This document shows positions 7,338-16,004 of a stretch of 64,000 bases of DNA, in pieces. The stretch comes from Mucilaginibacter sp. 14171R-50. Its GTDB lineage: Bacteria > Bacteroidota > Bacteroidia > Sphingobacteriales > Sphingobacteriaceae. The stretch lies in contig NZ_CP048115.1 of the NCBI RefSeq assembly GCF_010093045.1, forward strand, positions 372,001-436,000, read 5' to 3'. The notes below the pieces were generated by a model. That model was not told where the DNA came from and did not search any database. It saw only the letters and a list, made by a program, of their open reading frames with translations. How positions within the stretch are numbered: position 1 is the stretch's first letter; each line of letters starts with the position of its first letter. Made by a program: the position numbers and the translations under genes.

Positions 7338-9491
7338 TTATTTAGTACCGATAGTTACCGTTCCCCCGGTTTTGAAAAGGTCGTGCGATACAAAATAGCC
7401 CTTGTTCTCTTTTCCGTTCACTTTTACCGATATGATGTGCCTTCCTTTTCCAGGCTTGGTTATGGTGATTGTTTTACCATTGCTTGTGCGCCATTTTACC
7501 TCATCAAAAAGCGGTACGGTAACAATATATTTAGGGTCGGTGGCCGAGAAGGGGTATAAGCCAAGCGAGCTAAAAACATACCATGACGACATTTCGCCGG
7601 CGTCGTCCATGCCGCTAAGCTCCAGACCTTCTTCACCAATTCCGTATAAATTTTCCATAATAAAATCAAGAATTTTCTGGGTTTTTTCGGGCTTATTGAT
7701 GAAGATATAAGAGAACGGCGCCTCGTGGTCGGGCTGGTTACCCTGGCAATACTGACCAATCATAGTTTCAACATTTCGCGCGATGTAATTGGGGTTCCAG
7801 GGCAGGGTGAACAATGAATCTAATTTTGATTCGAACCCTTTTGGCCCGCCATACAGTTCTATCAGTCCAGGCATGTCGTGCGGCGCAAAAAACGACACCT
7901 GCCAGGCATTTGCTTCCCGGTACATGTATTCGTAATACGGAAACTGCGGGTTGAAATTTTTTACCCATTCTCCATTCTCAAGTCGCCCCCTCATAAACCG
8001 GGTAGATGGGTCAAAAACGTTTTTGTAATTCTTTGACCTGGCCATCAGTATCCTGTAATTGGCGGTATCGCCGAGTTTTTTTGCGATCTGTGCTACCGAA
8101 TAGTCGTCGTACGAATACTCCAGGGTTTTGGAAACGCCCGCTTTAGCTTTGGTTTCCACATCGGGGTGGGCAATGTCAGGGGTGGATATATAGCCTTTTT
8201 TAATATATTCGGTGATGAACGGCCGTGTGCCGCCCTCTATGTTAGCATTTCGTAACAGCAGTTGGTAAGTGCCTTTTATGTCGAAGTTATCAATACCCCG
8301 CAGGTATGCACCTGCGATAGAGGATGCCGCGTGGTCGCCGTGAAAAAAAGTTGGGATAAACCCGGTTTTATCGCCCACATCTTTCATTGATTTAATAACG
8401 TTAAGGGTAACCTGCGGCGTTATTAAACCTAAAAGCACATCTTTATTGCGGTAAGTGTCCCACAACGATGGCTCGGTGTAGTAGGTAATACCGGTGTTGG
8501 CTACATTTCTTTTCGCATCGGTAAATTCTCCGTTAACATCGCTGCGCAGCGCAGGCCATAAAAACGAGCGGTACAGGCATGAGTAAAACATCTGTGTTTG
8601 TTTAGGCGTGCCACCCTTCACCTGTATAGCCGATAACAGCTTTTCCCATTTTTGCGTAGCCTCGTTACGAACGGTCTCAAATGATTTACTACCTATCTCT
8701 GCCTCAAGGTTTTGTTTCGCATTTGCTATGCTCACAAACGACAAACCTATTTTAAGTTCTACAGGCCTGCTGCCATTTGCCAGGGTTACCAAAGCATAAC
8801 CGGTGTGTTTGCCCTCCTCCTTTTTATCCAGTTTCTCTATATTGGTGTTAAGGCTCGCATAAAAGTAAATTTTCTCGCCCCCTTGCTGGTAACCTTGTAA
8901 CGCTGATGTGCCCACCTGCTCAATACTCCAGTTGGATATCCGGTTATTGGCTTTTGCCAGATCAAAAAGTATCTGCCTGTTGGCGTTATTTTTATACTCG
9001 TACCTATGGTACCCCGCACGCAAGGTAGATGTTAAGCTTACGTTCACCTGGTAATCATCAAGGTATACCTGATAAAAGCCCGGCGCAGAACTTTCCCTTT
9101 TGTGTGAAAACCTCGAGCCAAACTTCTCGCCGGGATTTGAAACCGGTAATACAGGAATGTTGCAAAGATTCCAGTGCCCTTTGTTAGTATGGGTAAATCC
9201 CAGTATCACCGAATCTTCATACTGATACCCCGCACCCGAGCCATATGCCGTCATGGGGCTTAACTGTACCATTGCGTTGGGCAGCGAACTGCCCGGAAAC
9301 ACCAGCCCGGCCCATGAGCGCCATCCCTCGGGCAGTTTATAACCAAGCACTTTAGGGTCGTTAAGCGGCGCTGTTCCAATAAAGGTGTTTACATATTTGG
9401 TATAGTGCGTTTGCTGGGCAATGGCGGGCACGCCGGCAGCAAGGGTAATAATTAACACTAAATACGAGATGGTACTGGTAATGCTTTTCAT
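7338..9491 (-). CDS. GH92 alpha-mannosidase, probably alpha-1,2 type
   Basis: A secreted exo-alpha-mannosidase of glycoside hydrolase family 92, calcium-dependent and inverting. I placed the start at ATG 9491 (MKSITSTISY), eight codons inside the longest frame, because a signal peptide begins there; this gives 717 residues. Family marks: YVNTFIGTAP at the N-terminus, FPGSSLPNAMVQLSPM, GFTHTNKGHWN, ANAWQVSFFAPHD with the presumed acid Glu just before it (REANAWQ), GNQPDHEAPFSYIF, and GMDDAGEMSSWYVFSSLG with the Asp pair of the base. The DHE after GNQP matches the His-Glu pair linked to alpha-1,2 preference in characterised members; the other two GH92 proteins here lack it. An SGNH hydrolase gene precedes it in the same direction, 57 bases away. 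Confidence 0.92.
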   Translation of the reverse strand: MKSITSTISYLVLIITLAAGVPAIAQQTHYTKYVNTFIGTAPLNDPKVLGYKLPEGWRSWAGLVFPGSSLPNAMVQLSPMTAYGSGAGYQYEDSVILGFTHTNKGHWNLCNIPVLPVSNPGEKFGSRFSHKRESSAPGFYQVYLDDYQVNVSLTSTLRAGYHRYEYKNNANRQILFDLAKANNRISNWSIEQVGTSALQGYQQGGEKIYFYASLNTNIEKLDKKEEGKHTGYALVTLANGSRPVELKIGLSFVSIANAKQNLEAEIGSKSFETVRNEATQKWEKLLSAIQVKGGTPKQTQMFYSCLYRSFLWPALRSDVNGEFTDAKRNVANTGITYYTEPSLWDTYRNKDVLLGLITPQVTLNVIKSMKDVGDKTGFIPTFFHGDHAASSIAGAYLRGIDNFDIKGTYQLLLRNANIEGGTRPFITEYIKKGYISTPDIAHPDVETKAKAGVSKTLEYSYDDYSVAQIAKKLGDTANYRILMARSKNYKNVFDPSTRFMRGRLENGEWVKNFNPQFPYYEYMYREANAWQVSFFAPHDMPGLIELYGGPKGFESKLDSLFTLPWNPNYIARNVETMIGQYCQGNQPDHEAPFSYIFINKPEKTQKILDFIMENLYGIGEEGLELSGMDDAGEMSSWYVFSSLGLYPFSATDPKYIVTVPLFDEVKWRTSNGKTITITKPGKGRHIISVKVNGKENKGYFVSHDLFKTGGTVTIGTK

Positions 9492-9548
9492 GGGAGTGTA
9501 TGGTACCCGCAACATTTTACGGATATGATAATAATATTAGATAATGCT

Positions 9549-10232
9549 TTATTTTTTTGACAGTGCTGCCTTTATCGCTTTTTCGGCAAGCGGCTCCATT
9601 ATTTTGTAGCCTTGTAAATTGGGGTGCACCCCATCCTTTGACAGGCGGGCAGGCAGCCCGCCTTTAGCATCGGCCATAGCGCTGAAGTAATCAAGGTAAA
9701 CAATGCCGTTCTTAGCGGAATAGGCTTTAAGCATTTGGTTAAGCGCTTTAACTTTTGCCCCGGGTTGTATGGCGGGCCGCCAGGGGAAACTTAAAGCAGG
9801 CAGCACCGACGACAGCACAACTTTAATATGGTTGGCTTGTGCAAGCTGCGCCATTGATACGATGTTCCCGAACACATCTTCGAGTTTTGACGGCCCATTG
9901 TTTTCGGCAATATCATTTATGCCTGCCAATATTACTACTACACGCGGTTTTAAGTTGATCACGTCCTCGCGAAAACGGACCAGCATTTGCCCGGTTGTTT
10001 GGCCGCTTATGCCGCGGTCATAATAGGGTTTGCCTGCAAAAAACAATGAATCGTTGGTTATCCAGAAATCGGTTATCGAATCGCCCATGTAAACTACACG
10101 GTTTTCGCCGGCTACAGGTGGGGGTACTTTGCTGTTAGCATCCTGGTATCTGCCGATATTTGCCCAATCCTGTGCCCGGGCCGCACCTATAGCGCAGGTA
10201 AAAAGCAGCCCCAATAGTATTCTTTTGATCAT
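9549..10232 (-). CDS. SGNH/GDSL-type esterase, exported (227 aa)
   Basis: A signal peptide (MIKRILLGLLFTCAIGAARAQ) leads into a GDSL-family hydrolase. The four SGNH blocks are visible: block I VVYMGDSITDFW with the nucleophile Ser, block II RGISGQTTG with Gly, block III LAGINDIAENNG with Asn, and block V DGVHPNLQGY with the Asp/His pair. Such enzymes in sugar-degrading loci usually remove acetyl or other acyl esters from glycans. It is the first gene of a two-gene unit with the GH92 mannosidase, so a role in de-esterifying a mannose-containing glycan is inferred. ATG at 10232. Confidence 0.88.
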   Translation of the reverse strand: MIKRILLGLLFTCAIGAARAQDWANIGRYQDANSKVPPPVAGENRVVYMGDSITDFWITNDSLFFAGKPYYDRGISGQTTGQMLVRFREDVINLKPRVVVILAGINDIAENNGPSKLEDVFGNIVSMAQLAQANHIKVVLSSVLPALSFPWRPAIQPGAKVKALNQMLKAYSAKNGIVYLDYFSAMADAKGGLPARLSKDGVHPNLQGYKIMEPLAEKAIKAALSKK

Positions 10233-10292
10233 TATATAAGATGTATTCGGATATAACCATACATAGCCAATCCGTTAAGTTTACATAGGTAC

Positions 10293-10308
10293 CGGGCGCT
10301 ATCGCCCG
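10293..10308. repeat. Short perfect hairpin in the gap after the hemerythrin-like gene
   Basis: CGGGCG (10293-10298) and CGCCCG (10303-10308) form a six-pair stem with a CTAT loop. No T-run follows on either strand, so this is not a typical terminator; it lies in the 186-base gap upstream of the SGNH gene. Confidence 0.4.
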
Positions 10309-10418
10309 CCATTATAATAAGATGCAATACCGGGCCGCATCCCCCAAAAGAATGTGAAATTTTAATGTGTTGTACCCGTTTCTTTTTTTGTAACGATCTA
10401 GATGAGATATGATGACGT

Positions 10419-11069
10419 TCAGGCTAATTTTGACATTAGGCTATCATAGCGTTCATCTTCCAGTTCGGTTTTTAGTGCGGCCAGCACCTGCCCGAAGGCA
10501 TCCTGAGGGGCGTTCGCTTTAAAACCCGAAAGCATGCCCAGGCTTTCTTCTTCACGCTGCGCAGGCACGATATATTTCAGCCAAAGCAGTAACGTAGGGA
10601 ACGCAAGCCTTTGCATGATCTGATTGCGCTGCCCTGTCAGTTCTTCATCACTGAAATTTTGCTGCAGCAAAACTTCAGTGACGGTTTCCTCTTCATAAAT
10701 GTGTTCAAGATACTGGCTTTGAAATAAAGAGAAGGCAAGGTAAAATTGATGGATCTCTTCACTTGTTTCCTGACCGGTGAACCTGGAGAGCTTTTGCGCG
10801 AGCGAATGTTGTACAGTTTCTAATTTTTCATGATCGGCCACATCATGGCCGGAAGCGCCCGGAACCCTTTCTTCCAGTTGTTTAAGCGTGTGTTCATTTT
10901 CGGTATGCACATGGTCGTCCAGCAGGGTAAACATTTCCAGCCCTAATTGCTTTAAGGCTGCTAATTGTGCCGGGGAGCCGAAATCTGTATGCCCTAAACG
11001 GATGGCAAATTTAGAGATAATGTGACGCAGCCCTTTATGCGGCGCTGCAAATGATCTGATACTTGACAT
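10419..11069 (-). CDS. Hemerythrin HHE domain protein (216 aa)
   Basis: A cytoplasmic helical protein of the hemerythrin type, binding a di-iron centre. Ligand-like residues are spread in the expected order: RHIISKFAIRLGH near the N-terminus, LDDHVHTENEH around residues 51-61, VADHEKLE near 80, and YLEHIYEEE near 120. No signal peptide or fused output domain is present. Proteins of this size in Bacteroidota are usually thought to sense or scavenge oxygen or nitric oxide; the actual role here is not known. It begins at ATG 11069 and is preceded by a gene for an AraC regulator in the same direction, 68 bases away, which might control it. Confidence 0.75.
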   Translation of the reverse strand: MSSIRSFAAPHKGLRHIISKFAIRLGHTDFGSPAQLAALKQLGLEMFTLLDDHVHTENEHTLKQLEERVPGASGHDVADHEKLETVQHSLAQKLSRFTGQETSEEIHQFYLAFSLFQSQYLEHIYEEETVTEVLLQQNFSDEELTGQRNQIMQRLAFPTLLLWLKYIVPAQREEESLGMLSGFKANAPQDAFGQVLAALKTELEDERYDSLMSKLA

Positions 11070-11137
11070 GGCTTTTAAAATTGATGTAATACAAAATTGC
11101 CATTATACCCATGGCTGTAATTGTAAAAAATCGTTTA

Positions 11138-11902
11138 TTAACGGCCGGAGAAGAAATTTTCCGGAGACTCGCCGGTGAAATTTTTGAATGCTTTAATAAA
11201 GTGCGCCTGATCGTAAAAACCTGAGTGATACCCCAGATCGGTTAAGGGCTGCCCCTGGTAGTGCTCTTGCAGCGTATGCTTTAGCCGCACAATGTTTGCA
11301 AACTTTTTAGGTGAGGTGCCTACTACCCGCCTAAATCTTTTCTCAAGTGGGCTCTGACTGGTGTTTAATATTGTTAACAATTCCCCTATCCTGATATTAC
11401 CCTTATGCCGATTGATCAATGTAACGGCAGCTGCTACTAAAGGGTCCGGGTTTACCGGCTTCATCCGTTGCAGCAGGAAACGCTCAACCAGCCTTATGCG
11501 TCCTACATCTGCTTTTGCCTCACAAAGCTGTTCCTCAAGGACCATCAACTCCGAAGCAAGCATAAAATGATCCAATGAAAGGCTTGCACCAAAAAGCTCG
11601 TGCATAGGTATATTGAAAAAAGGCGCTGCGCCCCCTTCGGCAAAAAAGACCAGTACCGTACCGATGTTTGCCGAATTGTTAAATACCCGGTAACTATCCC
11701 TCAACCCTGTAATGCCGGCGCTTGCAAGGGGTGTTTCAGAGCCGTACTCAAGGTACGACAGCTTTCCCCGGTATTGAAAACCAATCACCAGGCCGCTATC
11801 GGGCAGAACTTTATAAGTATCTGCAGCAGCATTTTCTGAAATGACAAACGACTTCACAAACGGTTTTAATGCATCGCACGGAGTATAGGTATCGAACTTC
11901 AT
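11138..11902 (-). CDS. AraC family transcriptional regulator (254 aa)
   Basis: The C-terminal ~100 residues form an AraC-type double helix-turn-helix: IRIGELLTILNTSQSPLEKR is the first motif and LTDLGYHSGFYDQAHFIKAF the second, followed by TGESPENFF. The N-terminal part (YTPCDALKPFVKSFVISEN, PDSGLVIGFQYRG) matches the DUF6597-type sensor domain of Bacteroidota regulators. Cytoplasmic. It reads in the same direction as, and just upstream of, the hemerythrin-like gene, which is the likely target besides itself. The inducer is unknown. Confidence 0.88.
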   Translation of the reverse strand: MKFDTYTPCDALKPFVKSFVISENAAADTYKVLPDSGLVIGFQYRGKLSYLEYGSETPLASAGITGLRDSYRVFNNSANIGTVLVFFAEGGAAPFFNIPMHELFGASLSLDHFMLASELMVLEEQLCEAKADVGRIRLVERFLLQRMKPVNPDPLVAAAVTLINRHKGNIRIGELLTILNTSQSPLEKRFRRVVGTSPKKFANIVRLKHTLQEHYQGQPLTDLGYHSGFYDQAHFIKAFKNFTGESPENFFSGR

Positions 11903-11984
11903 CTTAAAAAAACCGTCTTATGCCTTGCATTTACTATAACTGCTGTTGGCTTACAACAGCGGTATAGGCTATCGTACGCATGCT

Positions 11985-12509
11985 TTATTTCGCCGGGTTG
12001 TGTCGTATCTTCTCGTCGTACAGTACTATTTTACCGTTTTTAAGTAAAACGTCATCCGTGTAATAAAGCGAATCGGTTTTGCCTTTTTTATCAGTCCATT
12101 TTTCCATGTACCACAGGGTAACCCAGGTGTCTTTTTTATCCGGGTAATAGGTTGTCATCCACGATTCAAACTCCTTTGATACCGAAACCAAATCACCGCG
12201 CATTTGGCCGATAATGTTTGCCAGACTGTCCTTTTTACCCGTAAACGCAAAATTATCTGCCAAAAAGGTAACGGTATCTGCAAAGCTTGCCACGGCCCCC
12301 TTAATGTCGCCATCTACATACTTTTTTAAACAGTTAAGTACTATCTGCGCGTTCTTTTCGTCGCCCTTCTCCCATTTTATAGAATATTTGGGCTTAAACG
12401 GGTAATTGAGGGTCGAAACGGTGTCGGCTTTAGTTTGCCCTGTAGTATTTGTTTGCTTACAGCTTATTAATGCAAAGGCTAATATGGCAAGTGCAAGTAT
12501 TTGTTTCAT
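11985..12509 (-). CDS. Lipoprotein with NTF2/SnoaL-like fold (174 aa)
   Basis: A lipoprotein signal peptide ends in LISC (Cys17). The rest fits the cone-shaped NTF2-like fold: a helix NAQIVLNCLKKYVDGDIKGAVASFADTV reduced to the typical pattern of a long helix followed by strand FLADNFAFTG, then two paired strands (WVTLWYMEKWTD and DSLYYTDDVLLKNGKI). Such proteins in Bacteroidota are often of unknown function. It is probably anchored in the envelope. No neighbours suggest a pathway. The start at ATG 12509 gives the complete signal peptide. Confidence 0.6.
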   Translation of the reverse strand: MKQILALAILAFALISCKQTNTTGQTKADTVSTLNYPFKPKYSIKWEKGDEKNAQIVLNCLKKYVDGDIKGAVASFADTVTFLADNFAFTGKKDSLANIIGQMRGDLVSVSKEFESWMTTYYPDKKDTWVTLWYMEKWTDKKGKTDSLYYTDDVLLKNGKIVLYDEKIRHNPAK

Positions 12510-12616
12510 GGTTTAAAGGTTGATTATCAAATAGTTTATATTGATAAATATATGAAATTGAATTATATAATGGACACCTACCTGTTCAATAGAGCAAAAT
12601 TTATTAGCTTTATATT

Positions 12617-12919
12617 ATGCTATACATCACCCAGCTTATTTACGTCAAACCAGGTCAAGAAAATGTTTTTCACCAGTTTGAAGATATCGCCATCCCCCTA
12701 ATTGAAAAATATAACGGCACTTTAATGCTGCGCGTGCGGCCGGATGAGCAGGCTGTGATAGAAAGCAATATAGATGCGCCTTACGAAATTCACCTGGTAG
12801 AATTTAAAGGCGAGCAGGATCTTGATAACTTTATGAAAGATGAGGAACGGAAAAAGTTCCTTCACCTTAAAGAACAGTCCATAGAATCTGTTATGCTGAT
12901 AAAAGGTGTAAAAATGTAA
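12617..12919 (+). CDS. DUF1330-like dimeric alpha/beta barrel protein (100 aa)
   Basis: A 100-residue soluble protein beginning MLYITQLIYVKPGQENVFHQ. It has the ferredoxin-like beta-alpha-beta-beta-alpha-beta pattern of the ABM / DUF1330 superfamily: strand YITQLIYV, helix NVFHQFEDIAIPLIEKY, strand GTLMLRVRP, strand YEIHLVEFK, helix EQDLDNFMKDEERKKFL and a last strand SVMLIKGV. Family members are small dimers, some monooxygenase-like, many unknown. The stop overlaps a convergent terminator. No conserved catalytic residue is recognised. Confidence 0.65.
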   Translation: MLYITQLIYVKPGQENVFHQFEDIAIPLIEKYNGTLMLRVRPDEQAVIESNIDAPYEIHLVEFKGEQDLDNFMKDEERKKFLHLKEQSIESVMLIKGVKM

Positions 12920-12961
12920 ATAACAAGCCTATAACCTTTATGCACCACACTTGTTATTTTT
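12918..12961. terminator. Bidirectional terminator between two convergent genes
   Basis: AAATAACAAG (12918-12927) pairs perfectly with CTTGTTATTT (12950-12959), and a T-rich end follows on the plus strand. The left arm overlaps the TAA of the upstream gene; the convergent minus-strand gene ends at 12971. Confidence 0.7.
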
Positions 12962-12970
12962 ATCAGGACA

Positions 12971-14527
12971 TTATTTTGCCCTTACAAAATCCAGGTCCTG
13001 AAAATCGTAGCTGAAATCGGTAGCAGGCGAAATAGGTTTCATTTTAAAGCCCAGCGGTTTACCATTTTCGTCGGTGGTAAACATTACAAAGGCATCGGCA
13101 TCCATACTGCGCTTGTTCCACTTTACTACGTAAGTATTGCCTTTATAGTAAAACATTTGCCCTAACAGCAGCGGAGAGCGTTTAGCGGCAAACCAAAGTT
13201 GTCCGTCCTTTTGGCTGATGGTAGCATCGCCCAGCCAGTTATCGTGATAAGTGCCTGCATATATGCTGCCATCTGCCCAGACTTTCTTTTGCTCGTCCAC
13301 CTGTTTCCAAACAGCATCAACAACTGCAGTAGCGCCGCCGGCATTCATTTTTTCTACATCGCTGTAAAGTTTTACCCAGTCCTTACCGGTATCGCCAATG
13401 TAGCTGTCAACAATCTCGTTAGTTACCGAGGTAAAAGCCGCGCCCGACTGCTGGTTGGTTAGTACAATAACCCCCAGTTTAATTTCGGGGAACAGGGTAA
13501 CCTGGGTGACCATACCATCTAACCCGCCGGTATGGCTTGCTTTTAAATAGCCCTTAGCATCGTTTAAAAACCAGCCTAAACCATAGCCGCTAAAATGTGT
13601 GTTGTAAGGCCCGGGTACGCTAACGGGCAGCGCGGTTTGCACCGTCCACATTTCGTGGTGCATACGGCTGCTAAATAAGCGCTTACTTAGGTTATCGCCA
13701 TATTTACCATCATTCATTTGCATAATAATCCACTTGCTCAGGTCGTTTACGCTACTGTAAATACCACCTGCGGCATTGGTAGGCTCGCTGGTGCTACGTG
13801 GTATCACCACCACTTTACCATTTACCGGGGCGTGCGCGTCAATATAATTTCTTGTGTTTTTGATCCGGCTGTACGAGGCGAAGCTCCCCGACATTTGCAG
13901 CGGCTTCATGATGCGGGTTTCAATGAAATCTTCCCAGCTCATACCGCTTACACGGGCAATAATCTCTCCGGCTACAATATACATCTGGTTATCGTAATCA
14001 AACTTACTGCGAAAGCTGCTCGCGGGTTTTAAGTAGCGCAGGTTGTGTATAATATCCTTTACCTTAAAATCAGCCGAATCGGGGAAGATCATCAGGTCTC
14101 CTGCTCCAAGCCTCAATCCGCTGCGGTGGGTAAGCAGATCGCGTATGGTAAATTCGGCCGTAACATATGGGTCGTACATTTTAAATTCGGGGATGTAGTC
14201 GGTAACCTTGTCATCAAGCTTAAGCTTTTGCTCGTCTGCCAGCATGCCTATTGCTGCGGCTGTAAAAGCTTTACTGTTTGATGCAATGCCAAACAGCGTG
14301 TTGCCATCAACCTTTTGTTTAGTGCGCAGCGATGCAACACCATAGCCGTTTGAATAAACCAGCTTACCGTCTTTAACAACAGCCACGGCAATCCCCGGCA
14401 CATCAAAGGTTTTCAGTGCCAGCTGCACCAGGCTATCAATTTTTTCCGGGGCCATTTGCGCTTTTACGGTGTTTACGCTTAACGTGCCTGATAAAACGGC
14501 GATTGAGAACAGGTATCTCAGCTTCAT
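12971..14527 (-). CDS. Serine beta-lactamase-like hydrolase with C-terminal DUF3471-like domain
   Basis: A secreted class C beta-lactamase / D-aminopeptidase-type serine hydrolase. The start was set at ATG 14527 (MKLRYLFSIAVLSG), where a signal peptide begins; the 26 residues before it in the longest frame are not typical. SxxK is present as SNSK in LFGIASNSKAFTAA, YxN as YDN in FDYDNQMYI, and HTG as HTGGLDGM. The C-terminal ~110 residues (from about AGTYHDNWLGDATISQKDGQLW) resemble the DUF3471 lipocalin-like barrel often fused to these enzymes. The role may be peptide or D-amino acid hydrolysis rather than antibiotic resistance. Length 518 residues. Confidence 0.85.
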   Translation of the reverse strand: MKLRYLFSIAVLSGTLSVNTVKAQMAPEKIDSLVQLALKTFDVPGIAVAVVKDGKLVYSNGYGVASLRTKQKVDGNTLFGIASNSKAFTAAAIGMLADEQKLKLDDKVTDYIPEFKMYDPYVTAEFTIRDLLTHRSGLRLGAGDLMIFPDSADFKVKDIIHNLRYLKPASSFRSKFDYDNQMYIVAGEIIARVSGMSWEDFIETRIMKPLQMSGSFASYSRIKNTRNYIDAHAPVNGKVVVIPRSTSEPTNAAGGIYSSVNDLSKWIIMQMNDGKYGDNLSKRLFSSRMHHEMWTVQTALPVSVPGPYNTHFSGYGLGWFLNDAKGYLKASHTGGLDGMVTQVTLFPEIKLGVIVLTNQQSGAAFTSVTNEIVDSYIGDTGKDWVKLYSDVEKMNAGGATAVVDAVWKQVDEQKKVWADGSIYAGTYHDNWLGDATISQKDGQLWFAAKRSPLLLGQMFYYKGNTYVVKWNKRSMDADAFVMFTTDENGKPLGFKMKPISPATDFSYDFQDLDFVRAK

Positions 14528-14719
14528 GTGTGTGGTTTTGATTGGTTGAATATAAGTATTATTTATAATGCTAATACACCAGAAATAGCGGCGCGTATCT
14601 ATCAATGGACAAGAACTGACATGAGGCTTGTGTTATTGGACACAACCTTGAAAAATTGACAGCTATCGGCTGTAATATTTTCACTTTCTGTGCAAATTTT
14701 TCAGTCATTCCTACTTCTT

Positions 14720-14749
14720 TTTGCTTTGGCATTGAGGTTGATACCTTTA
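14720..14749 (+). promoter_or_regulatory. Candidate promoter of the Hsp20 gene
   Basis: TTTG at 14720-14723, 18 bases of spacer, and TACCTTTA at 14742-14749 (one mismatch to TAnnTTTG), the Bacteroidota primary-sigma pattern. Transcription would start near 14757, leaving a leader of about 50 bases. Confidence 0.45.
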
Positions 14750-14790
14750 ATATGAGTTTAATTATTTATTAGTTTAATCATTAAAATTAT

Positions 14791-14800
14791 TTAAGGAGGA
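14791..14800 (+). promoter_or_regulatory. Strong Shine-Dalgarno site before hsp20
   Basis: TTAAGGAGGA ends seven bases before the ATG at 14807. It is a near-complete match to the anti-Shine-Dalgarno, unlike most genes in this window, which have weak or no site. Confidence 0.75.
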
Positions 14801-14806
14801 CAACCG

Positions 14807-15250
14807 ATGACACTGGTTAAATTTAATTCCGACAAAAGAAGCAACGGTTCGTTAATGCCCGGCTTTAACGATGTTTTTGATTCGATCTTCAACGACACAT
14901 TTTTTAGCGACCGCATGGTAGCCCGCGTGCCGGCGGCTAATATCAGCGAAACGGAAGATCATTTTCATGTGGAACTGGCAGCGCCAGGCTTAAAAAAAGA
15001 GGATTTTAAAATAAACCTTGACCGCAATGTGCTGAACATTTCGGTGGAAACCCAAAATGAAAACAACAATACGCAAAAGAATTACAGCAAACGCGAGTAC
15101 AGCTATAGTTCGTTCGTGCGTTCGTTCACACTGCCCGAAACCGCCGATTATGAGAACATCGAAGCTGGCTACAGCGATGGTATATTAAAGATAGACATTG
15201 CCAAACGCGAAGAGGCTAAAGCGGTGCGCAGGCAAATAGAGATAAAATAA
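14807..15250 (+). CDS. Small heat shock protein Hsp20 / alpha-crystallin family
   Basis: A 147-residue ATP-independent chaperone that holds unfolding proteins under stress. The alpha-crystallin domain starts at about residue 45 (VPAANISETEDHFHVELAAPGLKKEDFK) and includes the conserved ELAAPG and, near the end, the DGILKIDIAKRE strand of the A-x-x-x-x-G-x-L motif, here ADYENIEAGYSDGILKI. The short N-terminal arm carries FNDVFDSIFNDTFF, typical of bacterial Hsp20. The C-terminal tail lacks a clear I-x-I motif (only RRQIEIK). Cytoplasmic. Strong Shine-Dalgarno and a terminator 25 bases after the stop make it a single-gene unit. Confidence 0.95.
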   Translation: MTLVKFNSDKRSNGSLMPGFNDVFDSIFNDTFFSDRMVARVPAANISETEDHFHVELAAPGLKKEDFKINLDRNVLNISVETQNENNNTQKNYSKREYSYSSFVRSFTLPETADYENIEAGYSDGILKIDIAKREEAKAVRRQIEIK

Positions 15251-15274
15251 GTTTTAGTATAGCAGCTAATAAGG

Positions 15275-15300
15275 AGGCCCCTGTATAGAGGGCCTTTCTT
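15275..15300. terminator. Terminator between hsp20 and the convergent SGNH gene
   Basis: AGGCCC (15275-15280) pairs with GGGCCT (15290-15295), followed by TTTCTT on the plus strand. The minus-strand SGNH gene ends at 15299, so the hairpin lies in the gap used by both. Confidence 0.7.
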
Positions 15301-15988
15301 ATTTCCCTGTTAATTTTTTCAAAACCAGCGGCGCTACTATTTCCCGGGCCCCGTTTTCATCAGGATGTATCCCGTCGGGTACGTATTTAAGATATTCGGC
15401 CGTCCCCCGGTTTAATATTTTCTTCCAGTTGTTGTAATGATCAATTAACAACAGCCCCCTTTGTTTAGCTACCTGCCGGTACATATTGTAATATTGCAGC
15501 AGGTGTGGCCGCTGCTGCGCATGTACATTTATGGGGATGTTCATTACCTGCAATATTACTTCGCATTTGGGGTTAAATAATTTTATCCGGTCTATCATAT
15601 AATTCAGGTTTAGCCGGGCCAATGCCACGCTGGTTTTATAATCCAGGAAGGCATCGTTCATGCTGAATTCCATCAAAACCGCATCGGGCTTTTTGCTTAT
15701 TACGCTATCTTCCAGGTGCTGCACACCCCAGGTAGACCACATGGCGCTCCTGGCCGCGTTATAAACCGTTAAATTCTGTTGATATTTATTGTTAATAGCG
15801 TCGCTTACCGCTTTAACCCAGGCCTGCCCCCCCTCCGCGGCCGATAAACTTGTGCCATATACCACCAGCGTTTGCTTTTTGCCCGCGGCCAGATTTTTTA
15901 TCAAATGGGTTTGAGCCAGCGAAATTGAAGGCAGCAATAATGCAATAAACGCCGCCCCAATAACTGTTGTGGTTAAGAAATACCTCAT
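15299..15988 (-). CDS. SGNH-type esterase at end of the mannoside locus (229 aa)
   Basis: Signal peptide MRYFLTTTVIGAAFIALLLP precedes a GDSL-like domain. Block I is LVVYGTSLSAAEGG, with Thr in place of Asp in the usual G-D-S; block II VYNAARSAM supplies a Gly-equivalent region that is altered; block III MEFSMNDAFLDY has Asn; block V DGIHPDENGA has the Asp and His. The catalytic Ser, Asn, Asp and His are thus all present. It follows the GH38 gene in the same direction with a 16-base gap and so probably belongs to the same transcript. It likely removes acyl groups from the mannose-containing substrate, an inference from context. Confidence 0.82.
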   Translation of the reverse strand: MRYFLTTTVIGAAFIALLLPSISLAQTHLIKNLAAGKKQTLVVYGTSLSAAEGGQAWVKAVSDAINNKYQQNLTVYNAARSAMWSTWGVQHLEDSVISKKPDAVLMEFSMNDAFLDYKTSVALARLNLNYMIDRIKLFNPKCEVILQVMNIPINVHAQQRPHLLQYYNMYRQVAKQRGLLLIDHYNNWKKILNRGTAEYLKYVPDGIHPDENGAREIVAPLVLKKLTGK

Positions 15989-16004
15989 ATATTCTTTTAT
16001 TTTA

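Noticed and set aside
12971..14527. Antibiotic-resistance beta-lactamase
   Set aside because: SxxK, YxN and HTG motifs are present, but the fused C-terminal DUF3471-like domain and context fit a peptidase-like hydrolase; resistance is not supported.
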